Shown here: one piece after another, positions 1 through 7,994 of the stretch
Layout: every line of letters begins with the position of its first letter
Numbering within the stretch: the first letter of the stretch is position 1
Assembly: GCF_900626285.1 (NCBI RefSeq)
Contig: NZ_LR131147.1
Span: 1,642,658 to 1,706,657 of the forward strand
DNA length: 64,000 nt
Direction of reading: 5' to 3'
Origin: Intestinimonas massiliensis (ex Afouda et al. 2020)
GTDB taxonomy: Bacteria > Bacillota > Clostridia > Oscillospirales > Oscillospiraceae
Position numbers and translations under genes: made by a program
Notes under the pieces: generated by a model
What the model was told of the DNA's origin: nothing
Databases searched by the model: none
Seen by the model: the letters and a program-made list of their open reading frames with translations, nothing else

Positions 1-2304
1 CACCTCGCTGAACAGGCCCACCGTGCCGTAGCCGGACAGGTTCAGGAGGGTCAGGTTCCGGAGGGCGTGGCCGTTGCCGTCCAGCACGCCGGAGAAGCTG
101 GACACCATCAGGGTGGAGTAGGCCGTCGTCTGGGGAAAGTCCAGATCCGCCATCAGCTCATAGCAGGCGGAGCGGTAGCCGATGTGGTTCTGATACCCCA
201 CCCGGTAGGCGAACAAAATCCACTGCTCCACACTGGAGATCTGGTAGGGGTCCTCCTCCGTGCCCGTGCCGCCGGCAAAATCGGGCAGGCCCACCGGCTG
301 GGTGACAGCCGAATCCATGGTGTTTTCCGACCCGGAAACAGAGATGCGCACATAAACGCCCTTTCCTACCGCGTTTCCGCCCACCAGATAGGAATCACTG
401 GTGGACTCCGCCCAGAAGCTGCCCTGGACGCACCACTCATACTTGAGCCTGGAGGGATCCACGGGGCCCTTGGTGGACTCCAGCCCGGACACATCCACGT
501 GGAGCACGTCCCCCAGCTTGGGGGTGGGGTTGTCGATCTTCACCGTGCCCAGCAGCATCAGCCGGTCCTCCACCGGCAGGGTCCACTCGGAATAGGCCGT
601 CCCCACGCAGCCGGAGGCCGTCACCCGGACGCTGTACTGGCCGCTCTTGCTGCCTGTGGGCAGCTGGTAGGTATTCCCCACGGCGCCGTCAACCGCCCGG
701 TCCCCCTTCATCCACTGGATGGAGACCGTCCCCAGGGCCTGCTTTCCCTGGTCGGTGGTCAGGTCGGACAGGTCGGCGTACAGGGTATTGCCCACATTGG
801 GGGCAATGCCCTCCTGGGAGAAGCTCAGGTTGACGACCCGGGGCTGTCCCTGGAGGACAGGCTGTCCGGCCGTCCCGTCCGGCTCCCGGCTGAGGACGGG
901 GTAGGGGCTGCCCGCCTCCATCCGCCAGGGGGCGTCCGCTCCGTCAAAGCTCCAGCCGGCGGCGGCATAGGTGGCCTGCTGTCCGGCCTCCCCGGCGGTG
1001 ACGGTACCGGTGGCGTTGTCGGTGATCCCGCCGGGCACAGGGGCCAGCACCCACACATCCTGGCAGGAGACCCCGGGGGTGCATACCGTCCAGGCGTTGC
1101 CGCGGGCGGAGGAGATCTCCCCCGTCAGCACAAAGCAGTCCTTTACTGCCGTACCCACGCCGGTGTTGTATCCCACCAGGCCGCAGGCATAGTCCGTCCC
1201 TTCGTCCAGATTCTCGGCGGTCACCGCACCGGAGACATAGCACCGCTCCACCGTACACACATTGTCGCTGCCGCCGATGAGGCCGCCGGCGTAGGCTCCC
1301 GTCTCCTTATCCAGCGCCAGCACATCCCCGCTGCTGTAGCAGTCGGAAATCGTAAGCACCGCTCCGCTGTTCAGCCCCACCAGGCCCCCGGCGTAGGCAT
1401 AGTTGCTCATATCGTATTCCCAATCGCTGGCGTACAGATCCTTTGCCGTGACCGGTCCCCGGTTGGCGCTGCTCCGGATCTGGACCGTGCAGTTCTGCAC
1501 CGTTCCGATCAGGCCGCCGGAGCAGATGTTGTTCATCCCGCCCTCGACGGCAATGGAGTTCTGCACCGCCCCCAGGTTGACACAGTTCTGCAGCAGCACA
1601 TGGGGCTGGTCGGCCCCCGCGCCGCCCTTCTCCGCCACGCCCAGGATGCCGCCCAGACTGGCCTTGTCCCGCCCGTCGGTGGTAAGGGTGGTCCGGCTAT
1701 AACAGCTGCGGATGGTACTGGTCTGCCCCTGGTTTCCATAGGCCTGGCCCACCAGGCCGCCCGCACTGAAGGTGCCGCTGCCGTATGAGCTCACTTCGGC
1801 GTAGATGGAGCCCTCTCCATAGCAATTCTCAATCACGCTCTCCCCGGTGATGCTGCCCGCAATGGTCCCCGCATAGACGGGATAGATGTAAGTCATCTCG
1901 ATCTTCGCCTGCTCCACGCCCAGGTTTTTGATGGTGCCGCCGCTGACGCGGCCGAACAGGCCGGCGTAGGGATAGCTGGACTGTTTGGGTCTGGTCACCG
2001 TCAGATTGCGTATCACGTGGCCCTGGCCGTCCAGCACGCCTTTGAAGGGGGTGGATTTGCAGATCGGATCCCAGTTCTCGTACCCGGACAGGTCGATGTC
2101 CTGGGTGAGCACATAATAGCCGTCCGGATCCTTGGTGATCTGCGCCAGCTCCTCCGCCGTGGAGATCTCCGTGTAGCCCGGCTCCGGCGCCCCGATCTCC
2201 TCCAGGAAGCGGGAGCCGTCCCCCGCCGCCCCGGCCGGGAGCTGCACCCCGGCCAGCAGAACCAGCAGCGCCGCCGCCAGCAGCATGGTCCGCATTCGTT
2301 TCAT
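1..2304 (-). CDS. Secreted GLUG-repeat surface protein (3' end outside window)
   Basis: The frame is open from an ATG at 2304 to the window edge (768 codons, no stop), so the C-terminus is missing. An AAGGAGC ribosome-binding site sits 7-8 nt before the ATG. The product starts with a signal peptide (MKR, then a Leu/Ala-rich core, then an Ala-rich end near residue 26). Next comes a 'STAEELAQI...YVLTQDIDLSGY' block and many GLUG-type units such as 'YAGGLVG', 'GLIGGSDN' and 'GLFGRVS' alternating with 'NCYSSG'-like strands. Such repeats form right-handed beta-solenoids in surface proteins and adhesins. Immunoglobulin-like segments follow around residues 480-640, and a new GLUG entry motif appears near the window edge. 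It lies 21 nt downstream of a second GLUG protein, probably in the same operon. The ligand is unknown; an SLH or sorting anchor may lie beyond the window. Confidence 0.8.
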   Translation of the reverse strand, partial: MKRMRTMLLAAALLVLLAGVQLPAGAAGDGSRFLEEIGAPEPGYTEISTAEELAQITKDPDGYYVLTQDIDLSGYENWDPICKSTPFKGVLDGQGHVIRNLTVTRPKQSSYPYAGLFGRVSGGTIKNLGVEQAKIEMTYIYPVYAGTIAGSITGESVIENCYGEGSIYAEVSSYGSGTFSAGGLVGQAYGNQGQTSTIRSCYSRTTLTTDGRDKASLGGILGVAEKGGAGADQPHVLLQNCVNLGAVQNSIAVEGGMNNICSGGLIGTVQNCTVQIRSSANRGPVTAKDLYASDWEYDMSNYAYAGGLVGLNSGAVLTISDCYSSGDVLALDKETGAYAGGLIGGSDNVCTVERCYVSGAVTAENLDEGTDYACGLVGYNTGVGTAVKDCFVLTGEISSARGNAWTVCTPGVSCQDVWVLAPVPGGITDNATGTVTAGEAGQQATYAAAGWSFDGADAPWRMEAGSPYPVLSREPDGTAGQPVLQGQPRVVNLSFSQEGIAPNVGNTLYADLSDLTTDQGKQALGTVSIQWMKGDRAVDGAVGNTYQLPTGSKSGQYSVRVTASGCVGTAYSEWTLPVEDRLMLLGTVKIDNPTPKLGDVLHVDVSGLESTKGPVDPSRLKYEWCVQGSFWAESTSDSYLVGGNAVGKGVYVRISVSGSENTMDSAVTQPVGLPDFAGGTGTEEDPYQISSVEQWILFAYRVGYQNHIGYRSACYELMADLDFPQTTAYSTLMVSSFSGVLDGNGHALRNLTLLNLSGYGTVGLFSEV

Positions 2305-2325
2305 TCTGTTGCTCCTTTCTTCCCT

Positions 2326-5300
2326 TTACTGATCCAGGTACAGCGGCATGGCCACAGGCCGCAGATTGGTGGAGCGCAGGAGGAACACCCTGATCTCCGC
2401 CCCCTCCTGCTCCAGGGGCAGGGACACGGAGGTCACCCCGTTTTTCAGGTCCGTTCCCACCGCGGCCTGGGAGAGCATCCGGCCGTTTTCGTCATAGCTG
2501 GCGGCACACACCAGCAGCTTCTCCCCCGCCATGCGGCTGTACACCTGGGCCACGCCTCCGCTGTAGGAGAGCAGCTGATAGTGCTCCGTCAGCCAGGTGA
2601 AATAGGGCAGGCCGTCGTTCTGCTCCGCCGCCAGGGCCCAGGTCCCGTCCATATCCCAGGTCTCCCGGTACTCATACCACCCCGGGTCCCGCGCATCGTC
2701 GGCACCGATCCGGAAGGTGTAGGAGGGGTAGGAGAGGCTGGTGTATCCCTCGGACTTGATCCCCTCCAGATAATAGCATTTGTGGTCCGACTCGGTCCGG
2801 GCACCGGTGCCCAGCAGGTTGGCCTTGATGGGGCCGGAGCTGCCGGTGCCGAAGGAATAGTCGTAGTAGACGCCCACGCTGGGGGAGAGCACCAGGCAGT
2901 CCCTCACATACAGATAGGCATAGTTTTCCAGCACATAGCCCACGATACCCCCGGCGTAGCCTACGCCGCTGGTCCGGGCGCTCACCTTGCCGGTGCTGTA
3001 GCAGTTGGCGACCTGGTACACGTATCTGCTCTCCCCCAGTACATACTGGCCCACGATGCCGCCGCAGGCGATCTCATAGTAGGCCTCGTCGGCGGAGCTG
3101 ACGCCCACGTCTCCCAGGTTGTAGCAGTCGGAAATGGAGCTGTCGCTGAAGCCGGCAACACCCCCCAGATAGGCCGACCGGCCGCAGTAGGACCTGGGGG
3201 AGATCCACACGTCGGCGGTGTTGTAGCACTGCCGGAACACCACCCGGTTGTCCAGATAGCCCACCACGCCCCCTACGTAGGCGGCGGACTGGGTGGCGGA
3301 GGGGTTCAGGCTCCCCTCGTTGAAGCAGCGCTCCACCACGTAGGGGTCGCTCAGGTAGGTGCCGATCCTGCCGGCCACGCCCCCCAGGTACAGGCTGTCG
3401 GACTGGAGGCTGGAGGAGCCGGCGCCGCCGGACAGGGAGGCCATGTTGAAGCAGTCGCTGACGTCGGCGTCCAGCCTGCCCGCCAGGCCGCCCAGATAGA
3501 GATTCCCTCTGGAGAGTCTGGCGGTGATGCTGCCGGTGACATAGCAGTTGCGCATCTCGGCGGTGGACCCCACATTGTCCCCCATCCAGCCGGCGATGCC
3601 GCCCACATAGCAGGCCGTGGCGGCGGCGCCGGTCACGGTGATGGACACCTGCTCCAGGCCCAGGTTCTTGATGACCCCCTTCTCGCTTACCCGGCCGAAC
3701 AGGCCCCCATAGGCCACCAGATCATCTATGGTCAGGTTGGAGATCACGTGGCCCTGTCCGTCAAAGGTGCCGTCAAAGGGGTCCGCGGAGGTGCCGATGG
3801 GCGTCCAGCTGGCATAGCCGGACAGGTCCAGGTCGGCGGTCAGCACATAGGACCCGTCCATCGGCAGGGCGGGGTCCGTACCGATGGACGCCAGCTGCTC
3901 CGGGGTGGAGATGGGGATGGCGTCCCCGTCCGGCGCGTCCACCGTGCCCTGGAAGGCGCCGCCGCCCGTCATGCCGGGCAGGTCCTTCTCAAACAGGGCG
4001 GTGACCGTCACGTCCCCCGCCGGCATGACGAAGGAGAGGACGGGCAGCTTGACGTCGGTGAGGGTGACCCCCTCCGCCGTCCAGCCGGCAAACAGCCAGC
4101 CCTCCTTGGCCTGGGCGGTGAGGGTGATGGTGTCCCCCGCCTGGCAGGCGCCGGACGGGGCACCGGTCACCACACCCTGCACGGCCTCCGCATTCACGGT
4201 GAGGAAGTGGATCGGCCCGTCATAGGTCACCAGAGCCAGGGGGGTGCCGTCCTGCTTCTGCACCGGGCTGTTCAGATCAAATTCATATTCTGTGGTTTCT
4301 CCAAAATGCTCCGGAACGCCCCGCTGTCCGGCATTGTTGCTCCCCCGGACATACACCAGTCCGTCCTGACGCAGGGCCACCAGATGCTGGCTGCCCTGGG
4401 CGGCCTCCGCGATGTGGTCGATGCCGATCCGGGTGGGCTCCTCCAGAATGGGGAAGTTGGTGCCGGTAAAGGGCGGGAGCAGCAGCAGGTCGTGCCCCCA
4501 CGTCCAGAGGGTCCCGTCCTCCTGGAGGGCGACGGGGCTGGTCCCCCAACTGGGCGTCACATAGCGGGGTGCGCTTCCGCTGTATCCGGTTGTTTTATAG
4601 GGGACGGTGACAGGGTCATTGTTCGACTTCTCGCCGTTCCCTACCTGTCCGTAGTCGTTCCGGCCCCAGGCGTAGATTCCCGGCTCCGGACCGTCCACCA
4701 CGGCAAAGATGGTCCCCTCCGACACCCGAACGTCGGTGAGGTACTGGCTCTCCGGAAAGACGATCTCCCGGGGGTATCTGGAGTTGAAGTACTCGTCGGT
4801 GAGAAACCAGTCGTATACATCGTCACCCCAGCCGTACATCCTGCTGGGGTCCTCCTCCGTACCCGAGCCGGCCTGAAAGAGGAAGAAAGCCCGGTCATCC
4901 GAGGCGGTAACGGTATGTATCCCCTTACCGTCCAGCTCCTCCACGTGGCAGGGGTCGTTATAGGGCATCGCATTGCCGTAGAAGATATAGCCCCAGCCCC
5001 ACACCGTGCCGTCTCCCATCACCACCGCGGAGGCGCCTCTGCCCAAAGCAAAATCCTGCACGCCGGAGTCGTTGGGCAGATAGACCTGCTCGGGGGTCAG
5101 CACGTTGCCGCCTTTGTAACCCACGCCCAGCTCTCCCTGGCTGTTGACGCCCCAGGCCCACAGGGTGCCGTCCGCCTTCAGGGCCATGACACCGTTGACG
5201 CCGGCGTCAATGTCCACCACATTCTCCAGTACCGGCATGGCGTAGTACCGGTTTTCGGTGGTGCCGTCCCCCAGCTGACCGGACCCGTTGCCGCCCCAGG

Positions 5301-5457
5301 TCCACACCGTGCCGTGCTCGTCCAGGGCCACGGAGAAGGAACCGCCCGCGTCCACCTTGGGGGTCACCGTCAGCGGCTCCTCCGCCGCCCACGCCCCGGC
5401 GGGCAGCAGGGACAGGAGCAGCGCGCCGGTCACCAGCCAGGAAAATAACCGTTTCAT
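2326..5457 (-). CDS. Secreted RCC1-like propeller plus GLUG-repeat protein
   Basis: A 1,043-residue secreted protein. The ATG at 5457 is preferred over an in-frame GTG at 5466 because GAGGTG lies about 7 nt before the ATG. Residues 1-25 form a signal peptide ending 'AWA'. Residues of about 30-385 hold RCC1/ATS1-type propeller blades ('VWTWGGNGSGQLGDGT', 'LWAWGVNSQGELGVG', 'YAWGRNDYGQVGNG'). About 415-475 resembles a divergent InlB B-repeat ('GWLFAGWTAEGV...VTALFE'). About 500-900 carries GLUG units ('GGLFGRVSEKG', 'YVGGIAGWMG', 'YLGGLAGRLD'). A conserved beta-rich tail ends at the stop. No SLH or LPXTG anchor is seen. RCC1 in bacteria usually means a beta-propeller binding scaffold rather than GTPase exchange. 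The function is inferred to be adhesion or surface binding. Confidence 0.82.
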   Translation of the reverse strand: MKRLFSWLVTGALLLSLLPAGAWAAEEPLTVTPKVDAGGSFSVALDEHGTVWTWGGNGSGQLGDGTTENRYYAMPVLENVVDIDAGVNGVMALKADGTLWAWGVNSQGELGVGYKGGNVLTPEQVYLPNDSGVQDFALGRGASAVVMGDGTVWGWGYIFYGNAMPYNDPCHVEELDGKGIHTVTASDDRAFFLFQAGSGTEEDPSRMYGWGDDVYDWFLTDEYFNSRYPREIVFPESQYLTDVRVSEGTIFAVVDGPEPGIYAWGRNDYGQVGNGEKSNNDPVTVPYKTTGYSGSAPRYVTPSWGTSPVALQEDGTLWTWGHDLLLLPPFTGTNFPILEEPTRIGIDHIAEAAQGSQHLVALRQDGLVYVRGSNNAGQRGVPEHFGETTEYEFDLNSPVQKQDGTPLALVTYDGPIHFLTVNAEAVQGVVTGAPSGACQAGDTITLTAQAKEGWLFAGWTAEGVTLTDVKLPVLSFVMPAGDVTVTALFEKDLPGMTGGGAFQGTVDAPDGDAIPISTPEQLASIGTDPALPMDGSYVLTADLDLSGYASWTPIGTSADPFDGTFDGQGHVISNLTIDDLVAYGGLFGRVSEKGVIKNLGLEQVSITVTGAAATACYVGGIAGWMGDNVGSTAEMRNCYVTGSITARLSRGNLYLGGLAGRLDADVSDCFNMASLSGGAGSSSLQSDSLYLGGVAGRIGTYLSDPYVVERCFNEGSLNPSATQSAAYVGGVVGYLDNRVVFRQCYNTADVWISPRSYCGRSAYLGGVAGFSDSSISDCYNLGDVGVSSADEAYYEIACGGIVGQYVLGESRYVYQVANCYSTGKVSARTSGVGYAGGIVGYVLENYAYLYVRDCLVLSPSVGVYYDYSFGTGSSGPIKANLLGTGARTESDHKCYYLEGIKSEGYTSLSYPSYTFRIGADDARDPGWYEYRETWDMDGTWALAAEQNDGLPYFTWLTEHYQLLSYSGGVAQVYSRMAGEKLLVCAASYDENGRMLSQAAVGTDLKNGVTSVSLPLEQEGAEIRVFLLRSTNLRPVAMPLYLDQ

Positions 5458-5489
5458 TGCCGTCACCTCACAGATTCTTTGTCCCTGTT

Positions 5490-5518
5490 ATTGTAACATC
5501 CATACAATTTCCCCACAA
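5490..5518 (-). promoter_or_regulatory. Sigma-A-type promoter for the GLUG operon
   Basis: On the minus strand a TTGTGG -35 box (5513-5518) and a TACAAT -10 box (5490-5495) are separated by 17 bp, about 32 bp ahead of the start codon at 5457. It would drive the RCC1/GLUG gene and probably the GLUG gene behind it. Confidence 0.6.
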
Positions 5519-5553
5519 TATGCCGGCAGCATAGTATTTTACCCGGAGACGGC

Positions 5554-5592
5554 AAAAAAGCAGACGGGCCGCGGTCTCCCGCGGCCCGTCTG
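5554..5592 (-). terminator. Intrinsic terminator after guanine deaminase
   Basis: A perfect 13-bp inverted repeat (5561-5573 with 5580-5592, 6-nt loop) is followed on the minus strand by six T (5554-5559). It lies 12 nt past the guanine deaminase stop codon. The plus strand also has a T-rich run after the stem, but no plus-strand gene enters it. Confidence 0.85.
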
Positions 5593-5604
5593 CCGTTCTT
5601 TTCT

Positions 5605-6873
5605 TTACAGGGCAAAGGGCTGTTCCACCAGCGCGCCGCCGCAGTAGCGGGCGGCGATGTGCCGGTCGTCCCCGTCGTAGAGGAACTGCTCCAGCCGCTC
5701 CAGGGGGGTGCGCTCCAGCAGGTCGTCCACCGGATCGGGGGTGATCACCAGGGCGTCGAAGTCGAAACCCGGCTCAAAGGCCCCCACCTTGCCGAAAAAG
5801 GCCCCGCTGCCCCGGGTGGCCAGGTGGAAGGTCTCGGTCACCTTCAGGTGCCGCTCTTCCGGGTGGTTCAGCCAGTTCAGCTTGGACAGGGCGGCGGCGG
5901 CGGCCACGCTCCGGTTCATGGCGGCGGTGTGGCCGCCCGCCACGTCGCTGGCCACACAGCACCACAGGCCCTCCTCCAGGTCCCGGCGCAGGGGCATCAC
6001 CCCGCTGGACACGTTGCTGTTGGAGAAGGGGCAGTGGGCCAGCAGCACGTTTTTCTCCCGCAGGATGTCCTTCTCCCCGTCGGAGAGGTAGATGCCGTGG
6101 GCCATGATGGTCTTACCCTTCCGCAGCAGGCCGAAGGCGTCATACACCTGGGTGTAGGTGGAGATGTCCGGGTGGAGCTCCTTCACCCACTGGATCTCGC
6201 TGGGGTTCTCCGCCAGGTGGGACTGCACCGGCAGGTCGTACTTCTCCCCCAGCTGCCCCAGGCCGTCCATCAGCTTTTCCGTGGTGGAGGGGACGAACCG
6301 GGGGGTGAGGATGAAGCCCACGTGCTTCAGCTCCGCCCGGCTGCGGCAGATCAGCTCCTCGGTGTCCGCCAGGGACTGCTCGGTATCCTCCCGCAGGTCG
6401 TCGGGGGAATTGCGGTCCATGTTCACCTTGCCCACCAGGCCCCTCAGCCCCGCCTGCTCGGTGAGCTCCATCAGCCGCCAGGCGGCCTCCTTGTGGATGG
6501 TGGCGAAGGCGGAGAACCGCATGGTGCCCACCGCCCACAGCCGGTTGAGGAACCGCTTCCATACCTGCTCGGCAAACCCCACGTCCCGGTAGCGGGCCTC
6601 CAGGGGGAAGGTGTAGGTGTCCAGCCACTCCAGCAGCCGCACGTCGTAGCCGATGCCCCGGTTGACAAACTGGGGGGCATGGATGTGCATATCGTTGAAG
6701 GCGGGGATGATGACGGCATCCCCCCAGTCGGTCACCGGCTGGCCGGCGTATTCCGGGGGCAGTTGGTCGTAGACGCCCGCAACGGTCTCACCCTCGGTGA
6801 CCAGCCAGGCGTGCTCCCGCACTTCCAGCCGGTCCAGCTCCGGCGCCCAGATAAAATTACCCTTGAAAATCAT
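5605..6873 (-). CDS. guaD: Guanine deaminase-like amidohydrolase
   Basis: A 422-residue amidohydrolase expected to hydrolyse guanine to xanthine and ammonia in the cytoplasm (purine salvage). Motifs in order: the N-terminal metal pair 'DMHIHAPQF' (His63, His65), 'PRFVPS' near residue 217, 'HLAEN' near 240, 'AHGIYLSD', 'AHCPFSNSNVSSGVMPLRR', and the catalytic Asp in 'ASDVAGG'. The HIHAPQ and HLAEN combination is typical of guanine deaminase rather than other chlorohydrolase-like enzymes. Length matches the family. The ATG follows GGAGG and overlaps the end of the upstream 98-residue gene by 17 nt. A related amidohydrolase substrate cannot be excluded. Confidence 0.78.
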   Translation of the reverse strand: MIFKGNFIWAPELDRLEVREHAWLVTEGETVAGVYDQLPPEYAGQPVTDWGDAVIIPAFNDMHIHAPQFVNRGIGYDVRLLEWLDTYTFPLEARYRDVGFAEQVWKRFLNRLWAVGTMRFSAFATIHKEAAWRLMELTEQAGLRGLVGKVNMDRNSPDDLREDTEQSLADTEELICRSRAELKHVGFILTPRFVPSTTEKLMDGLGQLGEKYDLPVQSHLAENPSEIQWVKELHPDISTYTQVYDAFGLLRKGKTIMAHGIYLSDGEKDILREKNVLLAHCPFSNSNVSSGVMPLRRDLEEGLWCCVASDVAGGHTAAMNRSVAAAAALSKLNWLNHPEERHLKVTETFHLATRGSGAFFGKVGAFEPGFDFDALVITPDPVDDLLERTPLERLEQFLYDGDDRHIAARYCGGALVEQPFAL

Positions 6874-7153
6874 GGTGTTCCTCCCCGGCCCGGCGCAGCA
6901 GCGCCAGGGCCTGCTCGAAATCGGTTTTCTCCCGGATCTCCGCCCGGTACCGGCCCTCCAGGCCCTCCTGACTGGGGCAGCAGGCTGTGCAGCCCCCCAC
7001 GATCAGCAGCAGATCATAGCACACCCCCGGCCTGGCCCCTTCAAACACCGCCCAGGGACAGGCCGCCTCCAGGCGGCGGACCTCCGCCACCCGGTCGAAC
7101 CGGGGATTGCAGCCGCCGCAGTAGCGCACCCCTACCGCCACAGGCTCAGCCAC
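6857..7153 (-). CDS. Cys-rich CGGCN-motif small protein
   Basis: A 98-residue protein of unknown function. The N-terminus carries 'RYCGGCNPRFDR' (Cys12, Cys15), with further cysteines at 32, 45, 55, 58 and 59; the last three form 'GGCTACC'. Seven cysteines in under 60 residues suggest a metal or Fe-S site or a redox role. No signal peptide or membrane segment is visible. Its start overlaps the NifU-domain gene by 8 nt and its end overlaps guaD by 17 nt, so the three genes are translationally coupled. The context next to an Fe-S carrier supports, but does not prove, a metal-linked role. Confidence 0.7.
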   Translation of the reverse strand: MAEPVAVGVRYCGGCNPRFDRVAEVRRLEAACPWAVFEGARPGVCYDLLLIVGGCTACCPSQEGLEGRYRAEIREKTDFEQALALLRRAGEEHHDFQG

Positions 7154-7436
7154 GGCCGGGGCCCTCCCCCCGGAGGATGGCTCTGGCCTGCTCCAGCAGG
7201 TCCTCGCTCACCTCCTGGATGAGCACCACCTGCTTTACCTCGGGTATCGCCTGACAGACCTCCTCCTGGATGATCTGCTCAGTGGTCAGGGTGGCCGAAG
7301 GGCAGCCGGAACAGTGGCCCAGCAGACGTACCCGCAGTACGCCGTCCTCCAGGCTCACCGCCTCCACCTCACCGCCGTGGCCGTGGAGATAGGGCCGCAC
7401 CCGCTGGTCCAGCACCTGCTCGATCTGTTCCATCAT
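7146..7436 (-). CDS. NifU C-terminal-domain Fe-S scaffold protein
   Basis: A 96-residue stand-alone NifU C-terminal domain (Nfu type). The defining CxxC is 'HCSGCPSATLT' (Cys42, Cys45), which in the family binds a [4Fe-4S] cluster bridged by a dimer and passes it to target proteins. The N-terminal part ('VRPYLHGHGGEVEAVSL') fits the family fold. The length equals other single-domain Nfu proteins. The ATG-ATG start follows an AAGGAAG site. It is the first gene of a three-gene operon with the Cys-rich protein and guaD and has its own promoter. Confidence 0.88.
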   Translation of the reverse strand: MMEQIEQVLDQRVRPYLHGHGGEVEAVSLEDGVLRVRLLGHCSGCPSATLTTEQIIQEEVCQAIPEVKQVVLIQEVSEDLLEQARAILRGEGPGRG

Positions 7437-7489
7437 GGTCTTGTTCTTCCTTTCCAGGCGGCCTGCCGGCCGCCCCTTTCCTTTCTTTT

Positions 7490-7518
7490 ATCCTACCATG
7501 CCGGCGCGCTCCGGTCAA
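7490..7518 (-). promoter_or_regulatory. Promoter of the nfu-guaD operon
   Basis: Minus-strand TTGACC (7513-7518) and TAGGAT (7490-7495) are 17 bp apart, about 53 bp upstream of the NifU-domain start. It begins directly after the terminator at 7521-7548. Confidence 0.65.
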
Positions 7519-7520
7519 CG

Positions 7521-7548
7521 AAAAGGCGGAGGGGAAATCCCCTCCGCC
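7521..7548 (-). terminator. Terminator of the DUF815-TraB transcript
   Basis: A perfect 10-bp inverted repeat (7525-7534 with 7539-7548, AAAT/ATTT loop) is followed on the minus strand by TTTT. It lies 447 nt beyond the TraB stop codon, so the hairpin clusters described at 7559-7968 fall in the 3' untranslated region of that transcript. Confidence 0.6.
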
Positions 7549-7558
7549 TATACTGTCG

Positions 7559-7725
7559 AAAAAGTGGCCAAGCCACTTTTTCAAGAAAGACGCAGCCCGC
7601 CGCGCGCAGACTTTGTCCGCTAATCGCGCACAAAGTCCACACTTGCGGTCTGAGCAGTGTTTTCCCCGACGCACATGTCGCCGGGGAAAACGGCATTGGA
7701 TTTTATTCGCGGCTGCGGCCGCGAA
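7559..7725. repeat. Cluster of four perfect or near-perfect hairpins
   Basis: Four separate inverted repeats follow one another: 7559-7581 (10-bp arms, 3-nt loop), 7609-7637 (8-bp arms extended by 3 more pairs after a mismatch), 7659-7691 (10-bp arms plus an inner 2-bp step) and 7706-7725 (8-bp arms, 4-nt loop). No gene is credible here. The arms differ from each other, so this is neither a tandem repeat nor a CRISPR array. It looks like a mobile palindromic cassette or a structured 3' RNA. Confidence 0.6.
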
Positions 7726-7767
7726 CTCTGCGAGGCTTTTCAACAAGCCCAGGCGCAGGGTCTCTCT

Positions 7768-7833
7768 TCAGTCCACCAGCTCCACGGTGTAGCCCAGCTC
7801 CCGCAGGCCGGACACGATCCCGCCCGGGTCCGC
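7768..7833. repeat. Duplicate of the TraB gene 3' end
   Basis: These 66 bp match 7995-8060, the last codons of the TraB-family gene, at 62 of 66 positions. The differences are three adjacent bases and one single base. Read on the minus strand it still encodes 'DPGGIVSGLRELGYTVELVD' and a TGA stop, but no gene body is attached. It is separated from the real gene end by the second hairpin cluster. Confidence 0.85.
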
Positions 7834-7968
7834 CCCATGGAACGTGCCGTTCCATGGGGACCCCAACCCTTTTCACCCCCGGGGCGAAGTCAATCCGCCC
7901 CGGGGCAAGGATTTGCCCTCCGGGCAAATCGCTTGTACGGCGCAGGCGCCGCCCCGCCTTTGGCGGGG
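7833..7968. repeat. Second hairpin cluster, between the two TraB tails
   Basis: Four inverted repeats in a row: 7833-7859 (12-bp arms, TGC loop), 7877-7905 (10-bp arms), 7910-7930 (9-bp arms, TCC loop) and 7952-7968 (7-bp arms, TTT loop). It fills the gap between the duplicated TraB tail and the authentic TraB stop. Just beyond it, 7969-7983 is an inverted copy of the TraB codons at about 8050-8064. No protein is supported. Confidence 0.6.
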
Positions 7969-7994
7969 ACATGGTGGACCCGGAATAGCCCGGC

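Noticed and set aside
2017..5448. A very long open frame on the plus strand through the RCC1/GLUG gene
   Set aside because: It is the antisense of a strongly supported secreted protein. It has no good ribosome-binding site and encodes Gly/His/Gln/Val-rich text with no domains. High GC makes stop-free antisense frames common here.
7559..7968. CRISPR array
   Set aside because: The inverted repeats are not identical to each other and are not evenly spaced with unique spacers; no cas gene is nearby.
7314..7988. Plus-strand frames running through the hairpin clusters
   Set aside because: They translate palindromes and have no credible start sites or homology-like motifs.
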